From positions 55,185 through 119,184 of the forward strand of contig NZ_VSTH01000050.1 of NCBI RefSeq assembly GCF_008123965.1: 64,000 nucleotides of DNA. Reading direction: 5' to 3'. This stretch comes from Bradyrhizobium hipponense (GTDB lineage Bacteria > Pseudomonadota > Alphaproteobacteria > Rhizobiales > Xanthobacteraceae). A model generated the notes under the pieces. The model was given only the letters and a program-made list of their open reading frames with translations. It did no database searches and was not told the DNA's origin. How positions within the stretch are numbered: position 1 is the stretch's first letter; every line of letters begins with the position of its first letter. Positions 33,860-42,549 of the stretch are shown piece by piece. The position numbers were made by a program, and so were the translations under genes.

Positions 33860-34297
33860 CTACTGGAAGCGTTCTGAGTAACGCAGCGTGTACGTACAAG
33901 TGGCGCGACACAGCGCCCATCGCGACACGATCGGGGCTAAAGTGACAGTTGTCGTAAATGTAAAGTACTTTGGAATTTGCGTAACGTTGCCTGAGTTGCA
34001 GACAGCATTCGCATCGCCGCACATCACTTGAAGATTGCTGATGGGAAAACCGGGACCAGCCTTTGCAAGTGCGCTTGATGCCCAACTTGACGCGTTTGTG
34101 ACGTCAGACGGCGGCGAATACTGAATGTATTGCCCGAAGCCGCGCAACGCCGCCCACGCGGAGGTAAACTGGAAGCCCGCGGCGGCCACATCGGCGAGCG
34201 GCATGAGGAGGAGCGCCACCAAGACAGGGTAGACGATCAGTGTCTCAAGCGCGACGGCGCCGCGTTCATCCACGATGAAAGACTTCTTGCGGCTCAT
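33860..34297 (-). CDS. tadE: TadE-like minor pilin
   Basis: About 145 residues from ATG 34297 (MSRKKSFIVDERGAVALETL). The prepilin-type head has cleavage expected after DERG, giving AVALETLIVYPVLV with Glu at +5, then one membrane span with LLMPLADVAAAGFQFTSAWA. The C-terminal periplasmic half has one Cys pair (VMCGDANAVC) and another (LCRATC). It lies 54 bp after the methyltransferase-like gene and 9 bp before tadG. An earlier in-frame ATG at 34351 lies against the upstream stop and adds an atypical N-terminus. Confidence 0.85.
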   Translation of the reverse strand: MSRKKSFIVDERGAVALETLIVYPVLVALLLMPLADVAAAGFQFTSAWAALRGFGQYIQYSPPSDVTNASSWASSALAKAGPGFPISNLQVMCGDANAVCNSGNVTQIPKYFTFTTTVTLAPIVSRWALCRATCTYTLRYSERFQ

Positions 34298-34351
34298 GAG
34301 CCTACCTCGACCGATACTCACTATTCCGGTCGTCGACCGGATCAATAGCAC

Positions 34352-34999
34352 TCACCAAACATGAGGAATCAATCTCCAGCGTGACGCCTCGTAACCGGCA
34401 TATTCCGGGCAGTTGCGCCGAAGCAGGTCCTCTTCGTAGTAAATTCGGCAAACCTGGACGCCGATATGCAAGACGAGCAAGACCGCTGTCAGCGGCGTCG
34501 GGTTTCTCAGCATCACGCCCAACACCGCGATTTCTTCCGCGAGGTAAAGTGGGTGCTTGATCCACCGATACGGTCCCGTTTGCACCACGTTACGCGCCTG
34601 CGGCACCAAACTGAATGATCTGCCAAGATGCCGGATGGTGGCCAGCATCATGATCATGCCGATCAATACGCAAGCAGTGGACGCCAGGTTTGGTAACGCT
34701 TGGTCGGTCTTGCCGAAGAAGGCGATCGTCCATGGCATATAGGTGCCGACGAACGCCGCTATTCCTGGGAGGACACCATCCGCTTGCGCCTTTGCCGGGG
34801 ACCGCGTCACGGTCAACAGCGCCAGGAGCACGTAGAAGGTCGCAAGGCAAACACTCGACAAGAACGACGGCCAGGGTTTGTCGGCCGATGATCCAATATT
34901 GATGGCGACGCCAAGTGCCAGCAACATGAACCACATGCCGCCGAGCAATTGCATCGTCCGATCGTAAGAGGAGATTTTCGACAGGACAATCGTGTTCAT
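34352..34999 (-). CDS. Isoprenylcysteine carboxyl-methyltransferase-like membrane methyltransferase inside the tad operon
   Basis: A 215-residue protein with about five membrane spans and the ICMT/PEMT-type SAM-binding C-terminus. The signature is VVQTGPYRWIKHPLYLAEEI (the GPYxxxRHPxY motif), then VCRIYYEEDLLRRNCPEYAG with the EExxL...YxxY pattern. Family members methylate small membrane-bound groups (lipid amines or C-terminal carboxylates). It begins two bases after the tadC stop, so it is translated with the pilus machinery. Bacteria have no prenylated proteins of the eukaryotic kind, so the substrate must differ. A pilin or lipid target is possible; see findings. Confidence 0.85.
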   Translation of the reverse strand: MNTIVLSKISSYDRTMQLLGGMWFMLLALGVAINIGSSADKPWPSFLSSVCLATFYVLLALLTVTRSPAKAQADGVLPGIAAFVGTYMPWTIAFFGKTDQALPNLASTACVLIGMIMMLATIRHLGRSFSLVPQARNVVQTGPYRWIKHPLYLAEEIAVLGVMLRNPTPLTAVLLVLHIGVQVCRIYYEEDLLRRNCPEYAGYEASRWRLIPHVW

Positions 35000-35001
35000 G
35001 G

Positions 35002-35910
35002 CTACTTACCGAAGCTGGCAAACGAACGCACGAGGTGCAGAATGGGACTTCCTCCCAAAATGACGAACATGGCTGGAAGCAGGAACAACACCATCGGAAT
35101 GGTCAGCTTGGCGCCTAGCTTGTGTGCTCTTTCTTCAAGCTTGGTAATACGTTCTCGACGCAGGTCGACAGCGATACTCCGCAGAGCTTGGCCCACCGGC
35201 GTTCCGTATTGCAGGCTTTGAGCGACCATGGTGCCGAATCGGCGAAGCCCATCTGACGTAGATCCTAATTTCTCGAATGCGTCGCTGCGGCTTGGCAGTA
35301 TCCGGAGATCATCAAGAAGACCGCTCAAGACCCTGGCTATAGGGGGATTGGTCTTGTGCATTTCTTGCGCTACACGTGCCAGCCCGCTCTCCAGGCCCAT
35401 TCCCGCTTCGCTGCACACAACCAGCAAATCGATCATATCCGGCGTGCCTAGTCGAATCGCAGCATCAAACCGCCGCTTCATAACCGCCAGTATCAATCGC
35501 GGCCCCAAAATTCCGATCATCACGCCAATGAGGGTGAAGACCAGCACGTCCGTCATTGCCTTCCCGAAAAGCTGAGCGACACACCCGGCGATGATGGGGC
35601 ACAGGAACATGCTGACGGCTTTGACACCGATCCAGGTCGGCAATGCTCGACGATGATTGAAACCTGATGATTGAAGGATCGTTCGTAGTTGATCCAGATT
35701 TTCCTCCGCGTAGAAGCGGCGATACCGCATGCCGAGCCATGAAAACAAACTGGTCACGTCTTGGAAGGGTGCTGACCCGCCAGCAACGCCCATCACGGCG
35801 TTTGCCACCCGTGCGTCCAATGTACGAATGTGTATTTCGCGAATAATCAACAGGCTGGTCGCAGTCCCGACTGCTACCGTGAGGGCCACCAGACTGAGGC
35901 CAAAAGTCAT
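35002..35910 (-). CDS. tadC: Tad pilus inner-membrane platform protein
   Basis: About 302 residues from ATG 35910, overlapping the tadB stop in ATGA. It is a type II secretion F-domain protein: FDAAIRLGTPDMIDLLVVCS and EAGMGLESGLARVAQEMHKT are the F-domain core. N-terminal and C-terminal membrane spans flank it (LTIPMVLFLLPAMFVILGGS at the end). Together with TadB it forms the inner-membrane platform turned by the TadA ATPase. It is followed after two bases by the methyltransferase-like gene. Confidence 0.93.
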   Translation of the reverse strand: MTFGLSLVALTVAVGTATSLLIIREIHIRTLDARVANAVMGVAGGSAPFQDVTSLFSWLGMRYRRFYAEENLDQLRTILQSSGFNHRRALPTWIGVKAVSMFLCPIIAGCVAQLFGKAMTDVLVFTLIGVMIGILGPRLILAVMKRRFDAAIRLGTPDMIDLLVVCSEAGMGLESGLARVAQEMHKTNPPIARVLSGLLDDLRILPSRSDAFEKLGSTSDGLRRFGTMVAQSLQYGTPVGQALRSIAVDLRRERITKLEERAHKLGAKLTIPMVLFLLPAMFVILGGSPILHLVRSFASFGK

Positions 35911-36839
35911 AGTTGTGTTTCCCTTCTGACCATCCAACTTATCACCAAGGCTCCGACAAGCACTGAGGCTACTGCGTAAGCCAGCAGCTTGTTTCCAACC
36001 GGATCAGTGAACAATAGATCAACAGTTTGCGGATTGGCCGCGTAGAGTACTCCACCTCCAACTAAGGGCGAGATTGTTAGTGCGCGTGAGGAAAAGATCA
36101 CCTCTCCTGCCAGCGCCTTGGCGCGACCAGCTAGCGCAACACGCTGCCTCACAGTGTCTCCCAGGTTCTGCAAGGTTTCGGCCAAGCTGCCGCCTGACTT
36201 CAACTGGACTGCAAGTGTCACCGCAAACATCGCATACTCTGCCACTTGCGTTCGCCGATAGACGCCGTCGACAGCTTCCGCTGGAGGTCTCCCCAGATTC
36301 ACTTCGCTGCATACGATGGCAAACTGCCCAGCTGTTGGTTGCGGCATGTCGCGCGCGAGGGCGCGAAATGCTTCGTGCACGGGCAAACCTGATCGAACCG
36401 TACTTGTGATCAGCTGGATCGCATCAGGCAGCTGTCGAAAAAGTTGAAGGGCGACGCGACGTTGCTGCCATCCAAACAGCCCCCGCACCACGATGACGGC
36501 TGCGATTGCAGCGGCAATGCACCCGTAGAGAATGGAATATCCTAGCAGGCTATTCGCATAGAGGATTGCTGCCGCTGCGAAGGCACCGGCGAGCAGCACA
36601 TAGGCCAGATGCCAAGTGTAAGGTATCTCGGGATTGTAATTGGCCAGACGATGGAGGAACAGAGTCCGGGATCCGGTCTCCGTGCGGCGAATGGACAGCA
36701 GGCTGGCTGGATGCGAGGCTGGCAGAGCAACCGCCAGCTGGCGATCGATGCGTCTGTCCCGAGCGTCGAGCCACAACGAAACGGCTGCTGCGCACATCGC
36801 GAGCGCCAGAACAGTGACGATCACGGACTCCGGCATCAT
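35907..36839 (-). CDS. tadB: Tad pilus inner-membrane platform protein
   Basis: About 310 residues from ATG 36839, overlapping the tadA stop. It has N-terminal spans, a pair of membrane helices (LAYVLLAGAFAAAAILYANS and a following one), and then the F-domain: LFRQLPDAIQLITSTVRSGL, PVHEAFRALARDMPQPTAGQ and LKSGGSLAETLQNLGDTVRQ. Two C-terminal spans finish it. The longer open frame to 36923 merely overlaps tadA. It partners TadC in the assembly platform. Confidence 0.93.
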   Translation of the reverse strand: MMPESVIVTVLALAMCAAAVSLWLDARDRRIDRQLAVALPASHPASLLSIRRTETGSRTLFLHRLANYNPEIPYTWHLAYVLLAGAFAAAAILYANSLLGYSILYGCIAAAIAAVIVVRGLFGWQQRRVALQLFRQLPDAIQLITSTVRSGLPVHEAFRALARDMPQPTAGQFAIVCSEVNLGRPPAEAVDGVYRRTQVAEYAMFAVTLAVQLKSGGSLAETLQNLGDTVRQRVALAGRAKALAGEVIFSSRALTISPLVGGGVLYAANPQTVDLLFTDPVGNKLLAYAVASVLVGALVISWMVRRETQL

Positions 36840-38212
36840 ACTTGCCTCATGGCCTCGGCCCAAGCTCCATCTAGCCCGAAATAGACAAGACGGCTTTTGA
36901 ATTTCGGAGTTGCAAGGTTGCACCTGTAGGTGCCCGATATCCGCCCATGCACATCCTCCTCCTGGTACTCGAAGGCCGCGATGTCATTGGTGGTGATCAC
37001 CTCCCCTTCCAGGCCGATTACCTCGCTGATCTGAACGATACGGCGCTGTCCGTCCCGCATGCGTTCGACCTGCACAATGAGATCCAGCGCAGCGACGATC
37101 TGGGATCGGATCGCCCGCGACGGCAGATTGACCTGCCCCATCTGCACCATGTTTTCGATGCGGGTCAGGGCATCACGGGTGCTGTTGGCATGCACCGTGG
37201 AGATCGAACCATCATGGCCGGTGTTCATCGCCTGCAGCATGTCAAATGCTTCAGCGCCGCGAACCTCGCCTACGACGATCCGGTCGGGACGCATGCGCAG
37301 GGCATTCCACAACAGATCGCGTTGTGTCACCTGCCCCGTGCCTTCGAGACTGGGAGGCCGGGTCTCCAGGCTGACCACGTGCGGCTGCTGAAGCTGCAAT
37401 TCTGCCGCATCCTCGATCGTGACAATGCGTTCGCTGTGATCGATGAACTGACTCATCGCATTCAAGAGCGTCGTCTTGCCGGATCCGGTACCGCCGGAAA
37501 CCAGAACGTTGAGCCGAGACCGGGCGGAGACCTCCAACAATTGTCCGATGGCCGCGGTCATTGAGCCGTTTTCGATCAATCCGGCCATATCCAAACGAAG
37601 GCTTGGAAATTTTCGGATGGAGATGCACGGACTATGAATCGCCAGCGGCGGGAGGATGATGTTGACGCGGCTGCCATCCAGCAGGCGACAATCCACCATC
37701 GGGCTGGACTCGTCGACGCGCCGACCAACCTGCGCGGCAATCTTCTGAGCTACGGAGGCGATGTGATCATTGTCGCGGAATCGGACCGCAATTCGTTCCA
37801 GCCTGCCGTTTCGCTCCACGTAGACATTACTCGGACCGTTCACCATGATATCGTTGATCGATTGATCCAGCAGAAGCGGACGCAGCGGCCCGTAGCCGGT
37901 CATGTCGTCCGCAATCTCGTCCGCAAGCTGAAGCTGCTCGCGACCTGACAGTTCAAGTCGTTCCTCGTTGGCGATTCCATGGATGATTTCCTCGATCTGC
38001 CGCCGAAGGACATCGCGCGAAACAGTCGCTGCAACCGACGGCTCAATCTGCTCGATGACCCGCTCGCGCAGCGAGGCTGGCAGCAGGGGCCGCTGAGGCG
38101 AAGGTTCGTGCCTGGGCGCAGATGCAGGCAAGCTCGGTGTCGACGCAGGCAATGGCGTCAATGCCGGCAAATGAGCTGGCGTATCGTCGTCGCGCCTACC
38201 GAAGGTCTTCAT
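36836..38212 (-). CDS. tadA: Tad pilus assembly/secretion ATPase
   Basis: A 458-residue hexameric ATPase of the GspE/VirB11 superfamily (CpaF/TadA). Walker A is [16 protein letters not shown]. The Walker B region is [20 protein letters not shown], and the His box is [20 protein letters not shown]. The N-terminal ~80 residues are Pro-rich and disordered, followed by the helical N-domain ([20 protein letters not shown]). It powers pilin extrusion from the cytoplasmic face. Its ATG overlaps the cpaE stop (ATGA), and its own stop overlaps tadB. Confidence 0.95.
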   Translation of the reverse strand: MKTFGRRDDDTPAHLPALTPLPASTPSLPASAPRHEPSPQRPLLPASLRERVIEQIEPSVAATVSRDVLRRQIEEIIHGIANEERLELSGREQLQLADEIADDMTGYGPLRPLLLDQSINDIMVNGPSNVYVERNGRLERIAVRFRDNDHIASVAQKIAAQVGRRVDESSPMVDCRLLDGSRVNIILPPLAIHSPCISIRKFPSLRLDMAGLIENGSMTAAIGQLLEVSARSRLNVLVSGGTGSGKTTLLNAMSQFIDHSERIVTIEDAAELQLQQPHVVSLETRPPSLEGTGQVTQRDLLWNALRMRPDRIVVGEVRGAEAFDMLQAMNTGHDGSISTVHANSTRDALTRIENMVQMGQVNLPSRAIRSQIVAALDLIVQVERMRDGQRRIVQISEVIGLEGEVITTNDIAAFEYQEEDVHGRISGTYRCNLATPKFKSRLVYFGLDGAWAEAMRQV

Positions 38213-39405
38213 AATCCGAGCAGCCTCCTCAGCCGTCCCTTCCGCTCGACGCCGAGCCCCGTGATCTCCCGTACGATCGGGGCGAGGTGACGTCGCAGTC
38301 CTGATACGTGCTTGAGTGCTGGAATTCCGAGGTTGACCGCCTGGGTCATCCCCTTGCCGAGATCGGGTACCACCATGTCTGGTTCTGCGCCCAAAGCCTT
38401 GACAATCGCAGCCCGGGGAAGGCCACCGGCACGATCGGCACGGTTGAGCAAAGTAAAGACCCGATCCTTGCCGGCGATGTTAGTGACAGCAGTGCGCAGC
38501 GCATGGGCATTGCGAAGTCCGGTCACCTCGGCTTCGAGCAGCACCAGGACGTGACGAGAATGAGTGATCACCGGATGGATGGATGGCGGAAACGGGACCG
38601 GTACATCGACAACGATGTAGTTGAACCGTTGGCGGAGTAGACCCAGCACGTGCCTCACGCCCGCTTCGGTGATGTCGAGCTGGGCATCCAGTTCTTCATC
38701 GGCAGAAATCAGGCAAACTCGTTCGTTGACCTCAATTGCCGCGCGCTCAAGGAATAATGTGTCCGCACGCATCGGGTTTTCCAGCGCAATGCGCAGGCCT
38801 GGCCCGGGCTGAACACCCAACATGACAGCTGTTTCGCCGCCTTGCAGGTGAAGGTCGAGCAGCGCAACCTTGGCCTTGGTGGTCTCGGCCAGCTGCAGCG
38901 CGAGATTGATGGCGATACTCGTTGCGCCGGCGCCACCCTGCGCACCACAGATCGAGATCACATGTCCGCCACGATCAAGCGAACTGTGCGTCACGTTGCC
39001 AATCAGTTTCGGGCGCAGCTGGTCCAGCACCATGTCCCGCGTGAGCGGCCTCGGCAGGTACTCGGTCAAGCCGAGCTCCAAGAGCGCGCGGTAGAAGGTG
39101 ATCTCCCTGCTCTCACCGATCAGAGCGACCCGGACATCGGGCGGGCAGACGCCGGCCAGCCTTTCCAGTTCGGTGAAGGGATCATCGATTCCGCTGATGT
39201 CCGCCACCAACGCGAATAATTCGGTGTCGGTTTCGAGCATCCGTATGGCATGACGGATCGTGCCGCGCTTGATCGATAGGTTGCTACCTTCGAGCCCCTT
39301 GCGCAAAGCCGCAGCGCTGAGCTCATCATTTACGAAACAGACGATCCGGTTACGCGTGACGATCGATGTCGCTTCTTCAGGCGGAGTGGCTATGGCAATG
39401 TTCAT
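38209..39405 (-). CDS. cpaE: Tad pilus polar-localisation protein, MinD/ParA-like
   Basis: About 398 residues from ATG 39405, overlapping the cpaB stop as TGATG. An N-terminal receiver-like domain (IVCFVNDELSAAALRKGLEG, later LFALVADISGIDD) precedes a MinD/ParA-type domain. The Walker A position reads ISICGAQGGAGATSIAINLA, i.e. GGAGATS in place of the canonical KGGxGKT(S/T), so both lysines are lost. This is typical of CpaE/TadZ and implies weak or no ATP hydrolysis. It directs the pilus machine to a cell site. A conserved EVTGLRNAHALRTAV helix follows. Confidence 0.93.
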   Translation of the reverse strand: MNIAIATPPEEATSIVTRNRIVCFVNDELSAAALRKGLEGSNLSIKRGTIRHAIRMLETDTELFALVADISGIDDPFTELERLAGVCPPDVRVALIGESREITFYRALLELGLTEYLPRPLTRDMVLDQLRPKLIGNVTHSSLDRGGHVISICGAQGGAGATSIAINLALQLAETTKAKVALLDLHLQGGETAVMLGVQPGPGLRIALENPMRADTLFLERAAIEVNERVCLISADEELDAQLDITEAGVRHVLGLLRQRFNYIVVDVPVPFPPSIHPVITHSRHVLVLLEAEVTGLRNAHALRTAVTNIAGKDRVFTLLNRADRAGGLPRAAIVKALGAEPDMVVPDLGKGMTQAVNLGIPALKHVSGLRRHLAPIVREITGLGVERKGRLRRLLGL

Positions 39406-40373
39406 CAACGTTTCTCCGACAACTTGTTAGCGTAACCCATGGCCGTTGCAGTCTGGCGGACAACTTCCGACGACCCATCGCAGCTGACGAGAGCGTCTTC
39501 GTCTTGTCTCCTGACTGTGTATTGCTTCACCTGACCGCCCGAATGAACGACCACTGCCGTTCTCTGACCGGCAATTGCATTCTGGCGAGCAAGCTCCGGC
39601 GACACATCACAGCTGGACATCGCGCCAGTATCCGCCTTGTCCCACTGATCGACTGCTGCCCGTACGGCGAGGGAGAGCGTTCCGATCTGCTTTGCGACGG
39701 TGACCTTTTTCACCTGCTCCTGCGTAAGCTCCAGTGACACCGTTTGCGCTTGCTTACCTGCCATCCCGCTAATGGGTCGCCCGCCGCCCTGCACGAGCTC
39801 CTGGTCAATCGCGATCACTCGAACATTGCGCAGAACGGTTTCGCTAAGAGCGCGACGCGCGGAATCGGCCTTCTCGAAGACCTGGGTCAACACGACATCC
39901 ACATGATCACCCGGCCTGATGAGGCCCGAGACGCCCGACTCCTCGTCAACCTTGATGCTGATGGCACGGCTATCCGGCGCCAGGACGCTCGCGAGGAAAC
40001 CCCGATCTCGGGGACGAAGGATGTCTTGCAATGTGACGGGGCTGCCAGCGTCGACGAACTTGCGGATGAGAGAACCGGGAAGTCCGGCCCTGGACTCGGG
40101 CGTTTCAAGGATAGCCCCCTGAGGAACGCGCTCCGGCGGCACCGACCGCACGGTGAAATCTTCTTCGCGGGCCAATGTCCCCTTCGGCAAGGGACGTGCC
40201 GCAACAAAGTATCCGGCGGTTGGCGGCGCCGCCGGCGCCGGAGTCGTCTCTGTGACTTGTAGTGGGGCCGGAGGCTGCGCCTTCGGCAGGTTCATGTTAT
40301 AGGCAATCAGCCCGAACGCAGTGGTTGCGAGCAAAAGTACCATGATGATCGACAGACGTAACGCGGATGACAT
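39405..40373 (-). CDS. cpaB: Tad pilus periplasmic assembly protein
   Basis: A 322-residue protein. One N-terminal membrane anchor (LSIIMVLLLATTAFGLIAYN) and a Pro-rich linker lead to a SAF domain (VAARPLPKGTLAREEDFTVR). The RcpC/CpaB domain follows: ISIKVDEESGVSGLIRPGDH, VDVVLTQVFEKADSARR and VRVIAIDQELVQGGGRPISG. It acts in the periplasm, probably binding peptidoglycan and stabilising the secretin. It begins one base after the cpaA stop and overlaps cpaE. The C-terminal tail contains one Cys pair. Confidence 0.92.
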   Translation of the reverse strand: MSSALRLSIIMVLLLATTAFGLIAYNMNLPKAQPPAPLQVTETTPAPAAPPTAGYFVAARPLPKGTLAREEDFTVRSVPPERVPQGAILETPESRAGLPGSLIRKFVDAGSPVTLQDILRPRDRGFLASVLAPDSRAISIKVDEESGVSGLIRPGDHVDVVLTQVFEKADSARRALSETVLRNVRVIAIDQELVQGGGRPISGMAGKQAQTVSLELTQEQVKKVTVAKQIGTLSLAVRAAVDQWDKADTGAMSSCDVSPELARQNAIAGQRTAVVVHSGGQVKQYTVRRQDEDALVSCDGSSEVVRQTATAMGYANKLSEKR

Positions 40374-40374
40374 C

Positions 40375-40881
40375 TCATAATCCTTTGCTCACAATGGTCC
40401 AAATACCGCCGCAAGCGATCGCAACTCCGTAAGGCAGCGGGGCGTGTCGCAAATGGCGCCAACGCTCGATCGCGTAGACCCGGCGTGCGAGCGACGCTCC
40501 GGCGGGCGCCAACCTCGGATATGGCAGGTGACGCATCATCAGATGCACCAGGGCAAGAACGCCGCCGGCCAGGGCGGTGATGGTCAGCAGTTGCATCACG
40601 CCGGTCGGCGGGAGACCAACCGCCAGGGCAACCAGCAGCTTGACATCGCCGCCGCCCATCCATCCCCGCGTGTAAATGACCAACAGCAGCAGAAACAGGA
40701 TCGCAGCTGATATCAGTGATTGGGCAAGTTCCATCGGGATGGTCAATTGAGCAGCGATCCCGAGGAGCGCCAGCGCCAGACAGAATTCGTTTCGGATCAA
40801 CCGCGTCGCGACATCGATCGTTGCGACGTATAGCAACAGCAGGATTTCCAGAATCGAGGCTGCGGGAGCAATCCAATTCAT
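40375..40881 (-). CDS. cpaA: Prepilin peptidase of the Tad pilus (A24 family)
   Basis: About 168 residues from ATG 40881 (GAGG ten bases upstream); GTG 40890 is possible. It is an aspartic peptidase with about four to five spans. The first catalytic Asp is in YVATIDVATRLIRNE and the second in the GxGD motif GWMGGGDVKLLVALA. It lacks the N-terminal zinc/methyltransferase domain of long PilD-type peptidases, so it can cleave prepilin but should not N-methylate it. Substrates in this locus are the Flp pilin and the two TadE-like proteins. The gene follows the pilin gene after an intercistronic hairpin. Confidence 0.92.
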   Translation of the reverse strand: MNWIAPAASILEILLLLYVATIDVATRLIRNEFCLALALLGIAAQLTIPMELAQSLISAAILFLLLLVIYTRGWMGGGDVKLLVALAVGLPPTGVMQLLTITALAGGVLALVHLMMRHLPYPRLAPAGASLARRVYAIERWRHLRHAPLPYGVAIACGGIWTIVSKGL

Positions 40882-40942
40882 AAAATGCACGCCTCAAAAG
40901 GTGGAACGCGCAAGAAGCAGGAAAAAGTGGGGCACACTAACA

Positions 40943-40972
40943 AGAGGGGGGCGCCTTGGATTGCCCCCCTCT
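40943..40972 (-). terminator. Intercistronic hairpin after the pilin gene
   Basis: AGAGGGGGG (40943-40951) pairs perfectly with CCCCCCTCT (40964-40972) around a 12-base loop. It lies between the pilin stop (40990) and the cpaA start (40881). Such hairpins usually end most transcripts after the abundant pilin while letting some polymerase read into the assembly genes, or protect the pilin mRNA 3' end. Confidence 0.7.
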
Positions 40973-40989
40973 GGGGTTAGATGGCCGTA

Positions 40990-41205
40990 TCAAGCAGCGA
41001 TCGCAGTAGCGAAAGCGGTGGTAATAGCGGTGATCCCGGTCGTCAGCGCAGCGCCGATCTGACCACCAGCTCCACCGCCGAACACAGCACCCACCGCGCC
41101 AACGATACAAACCGCGACGATGATGTACTCAAACGACACCACGCCGTCCTGGTCTGCGCGCAGGCGCTTCAAGGCATCGGTGGTCTTGATGTAATAGCGC
41201 AACAT
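40990..41205 (-). CDS. flp: Flp/Fap-type major pilin
   Basis: A 71-residue prepilin from ATG 41205 (MLRYYIKTTDALKRLRADQD then GVVSFEYIIVAVCIVGAVGA). Cleavage is expected after Gly21, leaving VVSFEYIIV with the Glu5-Tyr6 pair characteristic of Flp pilins and a single hydrophobic helix. The C-terminus is Ala/Thr/Gly-rich, without the Cys pair of long type IV pilins. It is the first gene of the tad operon. An open frame to 41280 exists, but the internal ATG has the AAGG site and family length. Confidence 0.95.
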   Translation of the reverse strand: MLRYYIKTTDALKRLRADQDGVVSFEYIIVAVCIVGAVGAVFGGGAGGQIGAALTTGITAITTAFATAIAA

Positions 41206-41313
41206 AGGGAAAGCCTTTCCTTCGAGATGAATTTGAACACCCTTGGTAATTTCCAGCGGCTGCGGACGATGACCAGCCACTCCGTAAACACTTCATTAAA
41301 TATCAATGCTAGT

Positions 41314-41328
41314 CAATATTAAATATTG
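41314..41328. promoter_or_regulatory. Palindrome upstream of the pilin gene
   Basis: CAATATT-A-AATATTG, a perfect 15-bp palindrome about 110 bp upstream of the pilin ATG, in an unusually AT-rich promoter region (41281-41370). It may be a regulator site or part of a curved upstream element. No matching sigma consensus can be firmly placed. Confidence 0.4.
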
Positions 41329-41920
41329 AATACTCCTCCAATTAACTATTCTGGCGTTAATTTATAAACCTACCGACCATGCAATGTCGCGCAAGCCCAC
41401 GAAAAACCTCGCAAAAACAAGGAAGACGGCTGGCTAAAACGTCGAAACCAAAACAGGCCACGGCAGAGAACCGGGATGCGCACCGGAATAATAAGGTGGT
41501 TATCATAACGGTATAATCAGAATGCGCAAAACGTCCCGGCGGCCTATGCTCATTGATTATCGCCGATGTTAAATTCGCGCGCTGGGCCAATCTTGTACAT
41601 GCGCCCGGAAGCAGCACCGATGCCGGCAGGCTTGAAGGAAATCGCGCAACGGCGATCGCCATGCGGGCAACGAAGCGACACAACGAGCGAGGAGTTTCAG
41701 GCTCTGAAGACCTACGTTGCGGCACATGATTCCACCGATGGCGATCTCACGTACCAATCAGAGCGACAACTGCCGACTTGGGCAAATGCACATGCAGGCA
41801 ACTGATCTCAGGCACTAAGAAGCATAGCGGGAACCAACAAGAGCATCCGGTTTCCCGAGATAGCCGCTAACCACTTGTCGGAATGGTCGTCGCGAAGGGG
41901 ATCCAAGCCATTGAAAAGCT
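41329..41920. other. Region between pilin promoter and tRNA fragment, no gene seen
   Basis: About 590 bp with only short competing frames (for example 41566-41805 plus, 41357-41725 minus). None has a recognisable family pattern or a good ribosome site. GC content is visibly lower than in the neighbouring genes. Confidence 0.5.
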
Positions 41921-41966
41921 TGGTGGGCGCACCAGGGCTCGAACCTGGGACCCGCTGATTAAGAGA
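41921..41966 (-). repeat. tRNA-Lys(CTT) 3'-end fragment, probable attachment site
   Basis: The minus strand reads CTCTTAATCAGCGGGTC, then CCAGGTTCGAGCCCTGG (a perfect T-arm) and TGCGCCCACCA (acceptor 3' strand plus CCA). This is the anticodon loop (anticodon CTT) through the 3' end of a tRNA-Lys. The D-arm and 5' acceptor strand are missing; upstream sequence is unrelated apart from GGCTGT where the anticodon stem should be. A 3' tRNA fragment of this size is the classic product of site-specific integration into a tRNA gene. It cannot make a tRNA itself. Confidence 0.75.
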
Positions 41967-42549
41967 CAGCCACGGGTTAAGAAATGACTTGGCGTTCGCA
42001 TCCCTGGACTTATCCGGCCGAAAATGGGCATTCGTCGCACGATCGGAGTGCTCGTTGCACTGCCTTGGTAGCGGCGCCTTGATAGTGCGCCAGATGCCGC
42101 GGATTTTTTTGCGCTATCCAGCTGCTCCAGTCACAAAAAATGTCCAATCCTGGCTCACCTGACCAGAGTGTGTTCGACGCGGAGCCCGGCAAGAAGCAAA
42201 AATTCATCCACCGAACGCTACAACACGAAAACGGGCGCGAACCCTCCGCCCGGCGTACGGAAATTTGTCGTCTGCCCTTGATTGTTAATCGGCCCCGAAC
42301 AAAGCCCCTTCAGCTAACGCCGGCAATTGCTTGACGTGAATAGAGGAATCTACGTCGCGGCGGGGTCCCGATCGGCGCCGATGGTGCCCCCATCTTGACT
42401 GGTGTACTTGATTTCTTTCAGAGCGTTACTGACGACATCTGCAACGGCATGACCCTACGCCGATTTACACTGATGCGCGATGTCGAGATTATCCTCCGAC
42501 ATGAAAGGCTACCAAACCACATCTGCTACAGTCTGAAGCGCCGTAGTTG
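41967..42549. other. Stretch without a clear gene
   Basis: About 580 bp between the tRNA fragment and the GMC oxidoreductase stop. A 65-codon minus-strand frame (42010-42207) has a plausible composition (WSSWIAQKNPRHLAHYQGAA) but no recognised family. It may be a piece of a mobile-element gene. Confidence 0.4.

Noticed and set aside
36836..41205. Tad locus as a type IV secretion or conjugation system
   Set aside because: The ATPase is VirB11-like, but the Flp pilin, CpaB, CpaC, CpaE, TadB/TadC and TadE/TadG set is specific to Tad pili, and no relaxase or VirB4/VirD4 gene is present.
41921..41966. A functional tRNA gene
   Set aside because: Only the anticodon loop to the 3' end is present. 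The D-arm and 5' acceptor strand are missing and the anticodon stem does not fully pair.
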